A stretch of 34,351 nt of DNA from Zelonia costaricensis. Taxonomy: Eukaryota > Euglenozoa > Kinetoplastea > Trypanosomatida > Trypanosomatidae. The position numbers were made by a program, and so were the translations under genes. Of this stretch, positions 1 to 9,940 are shown in pieces. Location: assembly GCA_030849075.1 (NCBI GenBank), contig JASAOO010003272.1, positions 1-34,351 on the forward strand, written 5' to 3'. The notes beneath the pieces are model-generated. The model ran no database searches, had not been told where the DNA came from, and saw nothing but the letters and a program-made list of their open reading frames with translations. Positions within the stretch are counted from its first letter, which is position 1; each line of letters begins with the position of its first letter.

Positions 1-498
1 GGTCGGGTAGGAGGGGAAGTGGGAGAGACAGAGACAGAGAGGTGATGGAGAGCGGATGAGGCTTCGAGGATGGTGCATAGGACGCAGCCTCACAACAAGG
101 ACGCGTGCCGGCGAGTGCTTGTGTGTTTCTAAATGTGGGTGCCTCCTCGAGGGAAGTTGAAGGGCGGGACAGAGAGTTGGCGAGGGCTGTTACGCCCCTT
201 CCCCCGACCCCTCCTCAACTCCTCAAACTCCACACCCACACGCATACGGTGTGTCTGCTCACACACAGCGTGCAGGTCGATAAACTAGGCGTAGTGGACG
301 CACGATGGTCTGCACGCGGTGCGTGGTGCTCCGCTCCGCTACGTCTCCCGTTTCAAGAAGTTTGTGTTGGCGGGTAATGGCGCGGCGAACACACACGAGC
401 CGCGCTCCCAGAACGACAGCGAGAAAAGGTGCGGCTCCCCCCACCCAGCACCCATCGACCTCGCCCGTCCTTTGCCAGCCCCCCCCTCCTCGCTGCAC
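1..498. other. 3' flank of the CCCH gene (no gene seen)
   Basis: This stretch lies downstream, in the minus-strand sense, of the CCCH zinc-finger gene and should hold its 3' UTR. No ORF here has convincing protein-like composition. The first 60 bases are purine-rich on the plus strand, so they are pyrimidine-rich in the RNA sense. That tract could serve the splice acceptor of the next gene beyond the left edge and direct polyadenylation of this one. A short CA-rich stretch lies near 230-265. Inference only. Confidence 0.5.
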
Positions 499-1197
499 TC
501 ACTTGGCGCCGCCGCCGCGGTGGACGGGCTGCCCAGCCTTGTCGAGGTGGGCGAAGGGGCATGCCGCCCCACGCAGGCAGCCCTCCGCGGTCCGGTAGAA
601 GTGACACACCCCAGCACCGCCGGTTGCAGCCCCGCCGCTGCCGCCGTTGCCGTGGTAGACAGCGTTGTCGACGTGCTGCGCGTTGCGGCGCAGCTGGGCG
701 ATTCGGTAGTCGTTCAGCTTCTCCAGCAGGTTCGGATCGTCAGGCGATGGCATGGCGGGCCCACCGACCAATGGCACACTGGCGATGCCCACGCTGTTGT
801 GACCGATGCCAGCACCCGCCGCAGACGTCGAGGAGGGCACCCCACCGCTAGCTGTGCTGCCGCCGCTGAACGGCTTCTTCGCGTCGAACACGGCGAGCTG
901 CTGCACCTCTGCGGCGTCCTTGTCGATACCGTAGAAACCGTCGCACACTTTGTAGAAGTCCATCAGCGCCTGGTGGGCCACGAAGGAGGAGGGGCGTGAG
1001 GACATGTCGTGTGGCTGCACGGCGTCGTAGACGGCGGCGGAGCTGGGCGGCGTGTACGGCTTCGATGCAGCCGCGCGGACGAGGCACAGCATGGCGGGGG
1101 TGGCGGACTCGACGACGTAGTTGACGCGGCAGACCTTGCGCCGTCGCAGCGCCGTGGCGGGTGCCTCGGTGGCCTCCTTGTACGCCCCGCTCGACAT
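499..1197 (-). CDS. Small single-CCCH zinc-finger protein (putative RNA-binding)
   Basis: This encodes 232 residues and ends in TGA. Near the C-terminus there is one clear CCCH finger, C198-x8-C207-x5-C213-x3-H217, with the aromatic residues typical of RNA-contacting fingers (F200, Y201, F215). The middle (about residues 111-150 and 183-196) is Gly/Ser/Ala-rich linker. Residues 17-100 look more globular and 155-180 may be helical. In trypanosomatids, proteins with this finger spacing generally bind mRNA and control stability, translation or differentiation; a role for this one is inferred from the motif alone. It differs from the classic small ZFP proteins in having a longer N-terminal region, and I see no WW domain. 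The start is the first Met of the frame, about 90 nt downstream of a good candidate splice acceptor. RNA target and partners are unknown. Confidence 0.85.
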   Translation of the reverse strand: MSSGAYKEATEAPATALRRRKVCRVNYVVESATPAMLCLVRAAASKPYTPPSSAAVYDAVQPHDMSSRPSSFVAHQALMDFYKVCDGFYGIDKDAAEVQQLAVFDAKKPFSGGSTASGGVPSSTSAAGAGIGHNSVGIASVPLVGGPAMPSPDDPNLLEKLNDYRIAQLRRNAQHVDNAVYHGNGGSGGAATGGAGVCHFYRTAEGCLRGAACPFAHLDKAGQPVHRGGGAK

Positions 1198-1716
1198 CCA
1201 CCTCTATTGCTGAGGGGTTTGAATGGCGTGGCTTAGTTTGCGTTTCCCAAAGTCGATCTGCGTTGAGGGGACGTGACGGGGTCGCGACTGGTGGAGGGAG
1301 GGAGGGGGAGGGAGAGAAGAGAGGAGGGGGTGATGTAAAAGAGCACACTGCTGCGCCGGACGCATGACGGCTCGGGTTTTCTCATCGCCGTGACGCCCGC
1401 GAGCCCCCCTCGCTCCCGCCGTCCACCGGGCGTGCGGTCAGGGCACCGCGGCCCGCACGGGGGAGGACGGCGGGAGAAGGCGAGAGCGGGCGATGGCGTG
1501 GGGGCGAAGAGGGGCGAGGGGTTGACGGTTTGGGGGGCGCGCGCGTGTTTGCGTCGTGGGTGTGGCCCTCACCAGAGGTGCCCACCCTGAGCGCGTCACG
1601 TCTTTCGCACTGCAAGAGTCCGCACGCGACACCCACCGAGCGAGCGTGTGCGTAAGGGGTGGGAATGGAAGTGCGGAGATGGCGGGGGATGGGGAGGGGG
1701 CTCCGCCTCCCGACCT
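1198..1716. other. Intergenic region between the CCCH gene and the 490-residue gene
   Basis: It holds the 5' UTR and splice-acceptor tract of the CCCH gene (1198-1330) and the 3' UTR of the upstream neighbour (about 1340-1716). The plus strand is G-rich with several purine runs (for example 1451-1515 and 1660-1700). I see no gene here. Confidence 0.6.
1288..1330 (-). promoter_or_regulatory. Candidate trans-splice acceptor and polypyrimidine tract, CCCH gene
   Basis: On the minus strand a nearly pure pyrimidine tract (complement of 1291-1330) is followed directly by an AG (complement of 1288-1289). Use of this AG would give a 5' UTR of about 90 nt. The pattern is seen in the sequence; its use as a spliced-leader addition site is inferred from trypanosomatid biology. 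Confidence 0.55.
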
Positions 1717-3189
1717 TCACTCGGACGACGGGCGAAAGCGGTTGATGGCCCACTCGCGACACATGGCGAGCGTGCTCGCCGGCTGCGCGAAGAAGTCGTC
1801 CACGCCGTCGAAGACGATGCAGGGGATGTTCCGCCGCTGGTCTAGTGCCGACCTCAGACGGTCTTCCATAATGGCCGCATCGGCGGCCGCCTCGCTGCCA
1901 CTGCGTGGGTGGTACAGGCGGCGCATGTACTGGGCATACGAGAGAAGCTCCTCCACCGCCCACGCCGGGCGCAGTCGCTCCTCGGCAGCGTGCAGACCCG
2001 TGGCGTTCTCCACCACCCTCGCCACACGCGAAAGCGCGTCACCGCTCGGCGGCGGCGGCGGCGTGGTGCGTGCCTCCGTCGGCGCCTCAACGAATCCTGC
2101 CCTCGTCGTCCGGGGCGCCGCTGCGGTTGCCTGCGTGTCGCGCGGTCGGGGCAGCACCTCGCGGAGCTCCTCGCCGACGAAGCAGACCGTGCGATAGTGG
2201 TGCCGCGGGTGAAGGCGCACGTTGCCGGTGTCCGGCGAGGGCAGCAGCAGCACGCAGCCCTCGCGCGCCACGGAGGACCTTCGCTTCTCCGTCAGAAGTG
2301 CACGCAGGCGCAGCTCACACGACTTCACCCCTGCCTCCAACTCACGCCTGCGCCGCGACAGCTCGTCGAGAAGGACCTGCAGTGGCACCGTCGCCTCCGC
2401 GCCGTCGGGAGCGGTGGCAGGCGCAGCAGCAGGGGCGGCCGGTGGGCCCGAGGCGGGGGCTTCCTCCATCACAGGCCGCAGCTCGGACACCGGCACGCGC
2501 ACGTCACGCTGCGACCGACCCGCCCGAACGCGTCGCATGATCCACCGCGACCGCGTCCGCTTGATGTCGTGCTTCTCCGCGTGGAAGAGAGCCATGCGCT
2601 CCAGCACCGCGGCACGCTCGCGACGCCGGCGGACGCGCAACACCTGCGCACCGGTGCAGTCGAGGAGGAGCACGGGCTGGTTGCCGTACGCGTGCAGCGT
2701 CTCCGTGCTGTCCACCGCCACACCTTCATCGAGTGGATCCCGCGCGCTGGCGGAGCTCGCGGCCGCTGCTGACCCGTGGGGCAGAAATAGGTCTCGTGGG
2801 TTCAGGAACGGGTCCTCGCGGTGGACGGCGCACAGCCGCCCGTTCAGCGCAACCGTAAAGAGGGAGCCCTCGCCGGCGGCGTTGCGCGCAGGTGCGGCAC
2901 CCTGCGAGTTCGGATCGGTGTCGTGAACACTGCGTCGCCGCGATGGCGCTTCCAGCTCTGCGTCACTGGCGCTGTTGGGCTCCGCCTCGGGGGCGACGTG
3001 CTGCCGCTGCTGTTCCTGCGCCGCCCCGCAGGTGGCGCCAGCGAAATCGGTGTCCGAACGTGGGGAGTGACTTGCCGGTGCGGGGGCTGGGGATGGCTCT
3101 GCTGGCGTGTGGGGCGCACGCGGACGCTTGCGACTCGCCGCGGCGGCCGCCCGTGTCGGCGCTGTGGAGTGCACACGAGTGGAGCCCAT
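1717..3189 (-). CDS. Conserved-looking hypothetical protein, 490 residues
   Basis: I do not recognise a family. The first 106 residues are low-complexity and polar, with a basic patch (RKRPRAP, about 20-26) that could be a nuclear signal. Residues 107-240 look folded: hydrophobic strands (LFTVAL near 110, VLLLDC near 173) and a very basic segment at 186-230. Ala/Pro linker covers 244-268. Residues 268-308 form a likely coiled coil, followed by a folded-looking block at 310-348. A Pro/Thr linker precedes the C-terminal block 385-490, which is rich in helical, aromatic residues and ends with the motif IVFDGVDDFF at about 458-467. No transmembrane segment or signal peptide is visible. Real coding is supported by the length of the ORF, the alternation of low-complexity and globular blocks, and the cluster strand. 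The first Met is used; the next in-frame Met is far inside. Confidence 0.8.
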   Translation of the reverse strand: MGSTRVHSTAPTRAAAAASRKRPRAPHTPAEPSPAPAPASHSPRSDTDFAGATCGAAQEQQRQHVAPEAEPNSASDAELEAPSRRRSVHDTDPNSQGAAPARNAAGEGSLFTVALNGRLCAVHREDPFLNPRDLFLPHGSAAAASSASARDPLDEGVAVDSTETLHAYGNQPVLLLDCTGAQVLRVRRRRERAAVLERMALFHAEKHDIKRTRSRWIMRRVRAGRSQRDVRVPVSELRPVMEEAPASGPPAAPAAAPATAPDGAEATVPLQVLLDELSRRRRELEAGVKSCELRLRALLTEKRRSSVAREGCVLLLPSPDTGNVRLHPRHHYRTVCFVGEELREVLPRPRDTQATAAAPRTTRAGFVEAPTEARTTPPPPPSGDALSRVARVVENATGLHAAEERLRPAWAVEELLSYAQYMRRLYHPRSGSEAAADAAIMEDRLRSALDQRRNIPCIVFDGVDDFFAQPASTLAMCREWAINRFRPSSE

Positions 3190-3197
3190 CCGCGGCT

Positions 3198-3235
3198 CTC
3201 GAGCGAGGGGGGGGGGTCGCGGGAGAGGGGCGGGG
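3198..3235 (-). promoter_or_regulatory. Candidate splice acceptor and polypyrimidine tract, 490-residue gene
   Basis: A C-rich pyrimidine tract on the minus strand (complement of 3201-3235) is followed by AG at the complement of 3198-3199. That gives a 5' UTR of only about 8 nt, so a more distal acceptor fed by the tract at 3329-3366 is equally possible. Confidence 0.35.
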
Positions 3236-3890
3236 TTTAGCTGCAGATGCCCTTACGAGTAGTGTGGGCTGATGTCGTGGTGCTGTGCGTGCGTTGATGA
3301 TGTTGGTGGTAGTGAGTGGGTGGGTGGATGGAGGAGACGAGGAGGTGGTGCAAGGGGGGGGGGGAGCGGGCGCAGTAGAGGGGTGGGTGGGTGGTAGTGC
3401 AAGCCCTTTGGGTACATGGCATACGGGATATGCACGCGGTAGCGCCAGCGACTCTCTGGCCTTTGCTTGTGTGTGTGTGGGGAGGGGGTACCGCTCCCAG
3501 CCTCCCGCACGTGCATGTGCGTGTGTGTATGTCGGGCTGGGAAGTCTGACGTGAGTTGTAAGTAATGGAGAGACGCTACCAAGGAGGGGGGGGGCTGGGC
3601 CACCGTCCTGCACCCCAGCTCCGCTTGCGCGGCTCAGACGTGGCTAACGCAGGGCGTGACCGAGCCGAGCGTCCTCGCACGGCGGAGGGAGGGGGGTGAG
3701 GGGAGGTGAAGCCGCGTCTAGCGGGAGAGCGTCGGGGCGGGTGGGGTGAGGTACACGACACGCAACACAGAGAGGGAAAGAAGAAGAAGACAGCGCCACG
3801 ACACGGGTACACGCGTGACGGTAGAGGAAGTACACACCTATACACAAAGGAGGGAGAGGAGGGGGGGAGGCAGGAGCAAGAAACAAACCT

Positions 3891-3928
3891 CACACACACA
3901 CAGACACACACACACACACACACACACA
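3891..3928. repeat. CA dinucleotide microsatellite
   Basis: An almost pure CA repeat (TG in the RNA sense) with one GA interruption, just downstream of the stop codon of the 1981-residue gene, hence probably within its 3' UTR. Confidence 0.95.
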
Positions 3929-3978
3929 GAGACGTTCAAGAACGGCGATCCACGTCCTCCGCCGTCCCGCGCTTCCCC

Positions 3979-6900
3979 TTATTCGGGCGGAGGCGTCGGC
4001 CGCGGACTCGCTGCCATTCCGTATTCGACATTCACCTCCCGCCGCTCGCTGCACCCCCGCCGCGGCGGCGCCTTCGTGGGCGATGCAGTCAGCTCTGTTG
4101 CGGCCGGCTCCTGCGGTGCGGCGGCAGTGGGCTGCACGGGTAGAGCAGGGACCGCGGATGCGGGGGCCGCGGAGGACGTGCGCAGCAGCATCAGCGCCTG
4201 CACCTCCGGCGGCAGCGACGGGCGCGGGCGGCGCGGGGAGGCGGACAGCGTGGTGGCTGGGCCCCTCCTCGTCGCCCCTGCTGTTGCCGCTGCGGTTGCG
4301 GTCGTGGTGGGCATGGGCGGCGCTGTGGCGCTGCCGTCGTGTGCACCGACGACCGGGACTGCTCCTGCGGCGGCGGTGAGGGGGGCGGTGCGACGCTGCG
4401 GGGAGGCGATGAAGGTCGCCAGCGAGGGCGGCGGAGGCGGAGGCGGCATCGCGGGGGCGGTGGTGGCGACGGCGCTGAGAGTTGGACAGAGCGCCACTGA
4501 AGGAGGGGACGGGAAGGCGGGGCTGGTGAATAGGCGCAGCTCGTCTGCGAGCGACACTGGCGCAGTCGCTCCTGCTGCTGCTGCTGCGCCCACGGCACCG
4601 TCCCACCGCGTTCCCCGCCGCGAGCCGCGCGGCACGGCCACGACATCCATGAAGGAGCACGACGACAACGAAGACGACAGGGAGGGGCGCCCCAGCGGTG
4701 AGTGGGGCACCTCAGCCGCGGCCGAGGCGGAGAGGCCACTAAAGGACGTCTCCAGCGGCGTCGACGGGGTGCGCAGGCCCGAGAAGGAGAGCGCGCGGGT
4801 GGCGACCACGCCCACGCTGCCGCTGTAGCGGAGGCTCGGACTGCGCTGGAGGGACCCCCCTGCCGCCCCACGTGCGCCACGACGCTGATGCCGCTCACGC
4901 AGCGCACGGCCGCGGCTGCGCCGTGGGGCACGCAGGAGCTCCACGGAGGCGAGCGAGCCGCGTCCGCTGGGCGTGCGGGAGGCGGCGGCGAGGGCGGAGA
5001 CGGTGGTGCGGCTGGACGGCGACGGGGTCCACACGCCGGCGTGTGGGCCCGACAGCGAGCGCCGCCCACTGCGCTGCAAGGCCGCATCGGGGGTGCTGTC
5101 GCCGTGCAGGGCGGCGCTGGCGGCTGTGCCGGACCGCGATAAGAAGAAGGACCTCGCAGACGCGGAGGAGGAGGGCTGGTACGGCGGCGTCGCCGAGGCC
5201 AGGGGCCCGTCCTCCGTCGGCGTGAACATCGACGTCGAGCACGGCTCGCTGCTCACCCGCCCTGTGGCGGTGGACGGCATGGCGCTGCCGAAGGTGAGAC
5301 GCAGCGGCACGCACGCGCCAAGGCAGCTGTCTGTGCGGCTCAGGCGCGGAGACGAGGGGGACAGCAGTGCCGCCAGGACGCCGCCGGACGAGGGCCGCTC
5401 GCGGTGATGCCGATGCTGCCGCCACGGCCGCCGCTCCTTCTGCGGCGCCCACGAGCGACGGTGGGCCATGGCGCTGCCGTACACGCCGCTCCCACGCGCA
5501 CGCCGACGCTGCCGTGCACGGGCGCAGCGGCCACCGCTGCTGCCGACGTCCTCTTCTTCGTAGTCGTCGTCGTCGTCATCGACTCCGCTCTCGTCCCGAC
5601 CGCAGCACGAGGCCGTCGCGTGTTCGCCCGGTGACGCCGAGGCGGCGGCGGCGGCCAGGAAGAAGCTGAGCGAGCCGGTCGAAAGGCGCGACGGCGACGC
5701 AGGCGGGGAGGCGACGTGCGGTGGCGGCGGGTGCTCAGGTGACTCCGCAGGGAGCCCGGGTGGCGCTGGCGTCGCTGAGGTTGAGCCGGTCGTTGCGAAT
5801 GCCGCCGGCCCCCCCTGCGTCATGCGCGTCATGCGGGCCAGCAGCTGCACGTCCGCCTCCTCCGCGGACACGCCCGCGTCGGCCGTGGCCCTGCCGTGGA
5901 GGAGCACCCCAGCGCCGCCGGTGTTGCTGCTGCACCGCCACCAGTCGGACTGTACGTGCAGGAAGGAGCCGGAGCCGCGGAACGGCGAGGCGAGGGCCGC
6001 CGGCGTTGACGCCGTGGCGGCGCGCGTCCGCATCGGCGGCACCGGCGTCGCACTTGCGCTGCCGCTGCGAGCGCGTTGGCACGGCGTGAAGTCAAGGCCG
6101 CCCATTTCGTGCGTGTCGCAGTGCGTCCAGTCCGCGCTGCCGCCGCTGGCGGTGGTGGTGGTGCGGTGCGCCTTCGTGGTCTGATGGGCTGGGGTGATCA
6201 TGGGGGAGTGGCAGCGTGCCCCATGCTGCGTCGTCCGCGGCGTGGTGTACGCCGTCTCTGAATCAGTCGCACAGGTTGAGTTGCCCGCGCACCCTCGAGC
6301 GGCACCGCGGCTCTCGTCTTCACCGTCCCCCGGCGCGCGGTGCTGCGACCCCGGCGGCGTGGCGGTCGACCAGGCTGAGGCCTGCAGCAGCGAGTGCAGG
6401 TGCTGCTGCGCGGGGGTTGAGAAGACGGACAGGTTCAGTGCGGAGGAGGTCCGCGGCGTGGCGTCGCCGTCGCTGGGGTTCGTGCGCCGGGGTCCCCGCA
6501 TGGAGTTCGTCGAATCACGCGCGGAGTCGGCGAGGCTAGCAGCAGCAGCAACAGCGGCAGTAACGGCTGTTGGTCTCGGCCTGGCCATCGGTGTGGTGGT
6601 CGAGTTGCGCGAGTGGCCCACGCCGCGATGTGGCGCCGACTCGTCGGAGCCGTTCACGCTGCCCCACGCAACGGTGCTCGTCGTCGAGGCACGCAGGCGG
6701 GCATCCTCAGAGGAGAGGTCGAGGCGGCTGGCGACCCGCAACGGGGTGCACGACGGCGTGGCTGCTACTGCTGCCGTGACGGCGGTGGTGCCGGTGCTGG
6801 TGCCGGTGCCGGTGTGGTTGTGGACGGGCGGAGGCGGGCCCATCACCCACGTGCGCCGGCGCGTCGCGGTGACCGCGGCGGCCACCGCGCCTCCTCCCCC

Positions 6901-9900
6901 TCGTCGGCCGGCTCCCTGGGGCGGGTACAGTGGCGAGATGCCGGAGGCGTCGGCACCGTCCGCGATTAGGTCCGCCGCAAGCGCCGGTACGCCTCGTGGA
7001 CCCTCCGTGTCGTCCGCCGTCGCCCGTCGCATGGCAGTTCGGTGTGGCGATGGTGGACTGGAGGAGACGGAGACGCGGCCCAGGCCCTCGTCCTCCACCA
7101 CGGCGGCGGCGGTATCGTCGTCGCTGCTGAAGCCGCGCGCGTCGCGGCGCCGACGCGGTGCGGCACCTCCGCCATGGCAGGGAGTCGGTGCGGTGCTTGC
7201 ACACCCAGCAGCAGCAGCGGTGGTGGTGGCGTGGCCACGGGGTGAGGAGAGCTGTGCGTAGCGGTCGCATGCGCCACCGCGGCCTGCCTCAGCGCTGTCC
7301 GCCGCCGCAGCACCGTCGCCGTCGCCGGGGCGGTCGGGAGAGAAGGAGATGCGGAGCATGTCGGCGAGGTACACCATAGGCGGCAGCACGGCTGCAGGCC
7401 CCTGACCGCGCGGGAGCGCGGCAGGGCTTGAGCTCCTCCTCTCCGGGTCGTGTCCGCCACTTGGCACGTGCAGACGGGGGTCGTACCGAGTCCTGTCTGC
7501 TGCGGTGCTGTGAGACGAGGGGAACATGGCAGACGGCAGTGACGGGGATGCGCAGCCTCGCGGGGACCACGGCGCGCGCCGACCAGCAGCCCCCGCGCCG
7601 GTCTCCCACGACGACCTTGTCGCTGCTGCTGCGGCCGCCTCTGGACTGCGGCTTCGGCTGTTGCTACTGCGCGCGTGGCTGCTCGCACTCCCCGCCGCGC
7701 CGTCGCTGGTGCCGGGGCTGGTGCGACGCACCACCGGCGCGTCCGCATCCTCGTCACTCGCAACGTCTTCGTCCGCTGCGACGGTGGTGTCGTACGCAGC
7801 CGCTTCCCCGTGCCACTCCGCGGTCGCCGCCAGTGCCCCGCGGTGCAGCTGCAGCCACTCGTCTTCATCGTCGTTCTCCGCGTAGCTCGACGCGGGCGCC
7901 GTCCCAGCGGCGACGACGTCCAGGAGGGCTGCAGACGGCATGGAGGGGCGCGGCACGGTCGTCCCAGAAGACGCCGCCGCCGCCGCAGGGGACGAGGAGG
8001 AGGCGGCGGCGCTGCGCACTTCGTGGCGTGTTGCGGGCAGCGATGGGGACGGCAGCCGCTGCGCTGTACGGACGCTGGCCGACGTTGCGCCGGGTGCGGC
8101 GGAGCGGGACGTGGCGGCGGTGGAGGGGGACGAGGCGGGGACGGGAGAGCCGGAGGAGGCGGTGGGGCCGGCCGCCTGCGAGCGGCGGTGCCGGGGTGCG
8201 GCTGCGCGCCGCCCGCCCACGGCCTCCGCTGGGATGGCCGCCGGTGACGGGGACGCCGTCTCCTCGCCATCCCCGTCGTCCTCGTCGTCGCGCTCGATCA
8301 GATCCGCGTCGGCGCGGGGCTGATGGTGCGGGCCGTGATAGAGGCGGTCCGGGTGGCGTTCACTGGCCGCGCCCGTCCGGCGCCCGCGCTGCTGCGTTCG
8401 CGTGTCCTGCGGCTGCGGGGAGGGCGAGACGGTGCTGCGGCTGCGCGTCCCGGCGCGGGCGACTGGAAAGCCGCCGAACGTGACGACGGAGTCGGCGCGG
8501 ATGCCGTCGGGGCGCCACAGCGGCCGGCTACGCCCGCCCACGCCGCCGTCAGCCGTGGCGGAGGGGTGGCGCGGCCCTGCCGCGGGTGGTGAGAGAAGGT
8601 CGTGCGCCACGGCCGCGGGTGGAGAGGCCGACTTGTGGGCCTGCCCAGCGCCATCACCCCAGTCGTCCACCGTCTCCGCCCCGTCTTCATCGCTGCCATC
8701 GAAGAGGAGCAGCTCCAGCTCGCGCTGCCGGACGAGCGCGCGCTGCAGGCGGCACTGCAGCCGCTCCAGCGCGACCGCCTCGCCAGCCGCCCCTGCGCCG
8801 ATGCCGCGCTGACTCGCTGCCGTGGCGCGGGCGCCGTCGGAGGCCCGAATCGAGCTGAGGGCGGGGGAGACGGCGGAGTGCGAGGACGCCGTGCTGGCGT
8901 GCGACGGCGACGTGACAACGTCTGAGAGCGCCGACTCGCGGGCGTCTGCGTCACCGCCATCCACGTCGCCGTCGCCCGCGTTGCCACCGGCGGGCACGAC
9001 CCCCGCTGTTGGGCCAGCCGCGTCGTGCCGCGTGCTGTTGGGACCCGGTAGGGGCAGCAGCTGCGTGCTCCCGCTTCGACCAACGCGGTACTGCATGTGC
9101 GGCTGCGGAGGTGCGGCGGCACTTCCAGCCTCGTGTTGGTGATGCGGGTGTTGGGGTGATGCGGTGTCTGTCGGCGGCACAGCCACGGTCTGCACCGGCA
9201 AACCTCCGTGCTGCTGCTGTCGCGGATGGTGATGGTGATGGTGGTGGTGCACCGGTGCCGATGCCTGCACGCCGGTACGTCGGGTGTCCTGCTGGCCTGC
9301 AGGGGTGGCGGCTGCGCGCGCCATCACAGCCGCCACGGAGGCCGGCACGGGGCGCTCCACCACCCGCGGCGTCGCGTCCGGCTGCAGCAGCGCCGACATC
9401 GCCGCTGTCGTCGCGGGTCGGCCGCCAGACGTGGCAGCTCGTCTGTCGGGCGGCCGTCGCCTCTGAACGTCCACGCCTGCGTTTTGGGATACGAGCGGCG
9501 CCGCTGGCGAGGGCGGCATCGTGCGCGGCACGTGCGGCTCGAGGCGGCAGCCGGATCGTGTCGAGCTGCTGCCGAGCAGCGGCACCGGTCGTGACGCGTG
9601 TCGGTGCGTGACGACCTCTCGCTGTCGCCGGTGCAGGGTGAGGAAGAGCGGTGTGTAGTCGAGCGGGCAGCTGCCGGGGTGCGGGGTGGGCAGGTGCGTG
9701 CGGGTGTGCCCCGTGCACACCCTCCGCGGTGCTGGCGCGGCTGCACTTGCGACCGTCGCGTTCTCGGTGTTGTCGTGATGCGGGGCTGCCGGTGCGGTGA
9801 CGATGCGCTGGTAGTGGGGCCGTAGCACGCAGATGCGGGAGCCAAGGGCGGAGAAGGGGGCCGCCGGCGCGGCGCCCCAGGTGTGGGCCAACACGTCGAC

Positions 9901-9924
9901 GCCGAGGTAGTCCAGCGGGTTCAT
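3979..9924 (-). CDS. Very large low-complexity protein (1981 residues), unknown function
   Basis: I do not recognise a family. The open frame continues 48 codons upstream of the chosen start, but that part translates CA-rich and pyrimidine-tract sequence. The Met at 9924 begins a more protein-like stretch (MNPLDYLGVDVLAHTWG, then a folded-looking block to about residue 110) and lies downstream of a pyrimidine tract, so I take it as the start. The rest is mostly disordered Ser/Ala/Pro/Thr/Gly with many S-P and T-P dipeptides (possible proline-directed phosphorylation sites). Visible features are a run of eight His at about 226-233, a short coiled coil at about 382-408 followed by an acidic patch, several Asp/Glu-rich and Arg-rich clusters, and a seven-Pro run near the C-terminus. 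No transmembrane segment, signal peptide or enzymatic motif was found. A scaffold or cytoskeleton-associated protein is one possibility, but only a guess. Ends in TAA. Confidence 0.75.
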   Translation of the reverse strand: MNPLDYLGVDVLAHTWGAAPAAPFSALGSRICVLRPHYQRIVTAPAAPHHDNTENATVASAAAPAPRRVCTGHTRTHLPTPHPGSCPLDYTPLFLTLHRRQREVVTHRHASRPVPLLGSSSTRSGCRLEPHVPRTMPPSPAAPLVSQNAGVDVQRRRPPDRRAATSGGRPATTAAMSALLQPDATPRVVERPVPASVAAVMARAAATPAGQQDTRRTGVQASAPVHHHHHHHHPRQQQHGGLPVQTVAVPPTDTASPQHPHHQHEAGSAAAPPQPHMQYRVGRSGSTQLLPLPGPNSTRHDAAGPTAGVVPAGGNAGDGDVDGGDADARESALSDVVTSPSHASTASSHSAVSPALSSIRASDGARATAASQRGIGAGAAGEAVALERLQCRLQRALVRQRELELLLFDGSDEDGAETVDDWGDGAGQAHKSASPPAAVAHDLLSPPAAGPRHPSATADGGVGGRSRPLWRPDGIRADSVVTFGGFPVARAGTRSRSTVSPSPQPQDTRTQQRGRRTGAASERHPDRLYHGPHHQPRADADLIERDDEDDGDGEETASPSPAAIPAEAVGGRRAAAPRHRRSQAAGPTASSGSPVPASSPSTAATSRSAAPGATSASVRTAQRLPSPSLPATRHEVRSAAASSSSPAAAAASSGTTVPRPSMPSAALLDVVAAGTAPASSYAENDDEDEWLQLHRGALAATAEWHGEAAAYDTTVAADEDVASDEDADAPVVRRTSPGTSDGAAGSASSHARSSNSRSRSPEAAAAAATRSSWETGAGAAGRRAPWSPRGCASPSLPSAMFPSSHSTAADRTRYDPRLHVPSGGHDPERRSSSPAALPRGQGPAAVLPPMVYLADMLRISFSPDRPGDGDGAAAADSAEAGRGGACDRYAQLSSPRGHATTTAAAAGCASTAPTPCHGGGAAPRRRRDARGFSSDDDTAAAVVEDEGLGRVSVSSSPPSPHRTAMRRATADDTEGPRGVPALAADLIADGADASGISPLYPPQGAGRRGGGGAVAAAVTATRRRTWVMGPPPPVHNHTGTGTSTGTTAVTAAVAATPSCTPLRVASRLDLSSEDARLRASTTSTVAWGSVNGSDESAPHRGVGHSRNSTTTPMARPRPTAVTAAVAAAASLADSARDSTNSMRGPRRTNPSDGDATPRTSSALNLSVFSTPAQQHLHSLLQASAWSTATPPGSQHRAPGDGEDESRGAARGCAGNSTCATDSETAYTTPRTTQHGARCHSPMITPAHQTTKAHRTTTTASGGSADWTHCDTHEMGGLDFTPCQRARSGSASATPVPPMRTRAATASTPAALASPFRGSGSFLHVQSDWWRCSSNTGGAGVLLHGRATADAGVSAEEADVQLLARMTRMTQGGPAAFATTGSTSATPAPPGLPAESPEHPPPPHVASPPASPSRLSTGSLSFFLAAAAASASPGEHATASCCGRDESGVDDDDDDYEEEDVGSSGGRCARARQRRRARGSGVYGSAMAHRRSWAPQKERRPWRQHRHHRERPSSGGVLAALLSPSSPRLSRTDSCLGACVPLRLTFGSAMPSTATGRVSSEPCSTSMFTPTEDGPLASATPPYQPSSSASARSFFLSRSGTAASAALHGDSTPDAALQRSGRRSLSGPHAGVWTPSPSSRTTVSALAAASRTPSGRGSLASVELLRAPRRSRGRALRERHQRRGARGAAGGSLQRSPSLRYSGSVGVVATRALSFSGLRTPSTPLETSFSGLSASAAAEVPHSPLGRPSLSSSLSSCSFMDVVAVPRGSRRGTRWDGAVGAAAAAGATAPVSLADELRLFTSPAFPSPPSVALCPTLSAVATTAPAMPPPPPPPSLATFIASPQRRTAPLTAAAGAVPVVGAHDGSATAPPMPTTTATAAATAGATRRGPATTLSASPRRPRPSLPPEVQALMLLRTSSAAPASAVPALPVQPTAAAPQEPAATELTASPTKAPPRRGCSERREVNVEYGMAASPRPTPPPE

Positions 9925-9940
9925 CTGCAGCGGCGGACGG

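Larger units (their letters stand above)
3190..3978. other. Intergenic region between the 490- and 1981-residue genes
   Basis: It contains the 5' flank of the 490-residue gene, several purine runs on the plus strand (3201-3235, 3329-3366, 3678-3720, 3770-3795, 3846-3885) and a CA microsatellite at 3891-3928, which lies in the probable 3' UTR of the 1981-residue gene. No credible gene is present; ORFs here translate to Thr/His or Pro/Ser repeats from the simple sequence. Confidence 0.6.
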
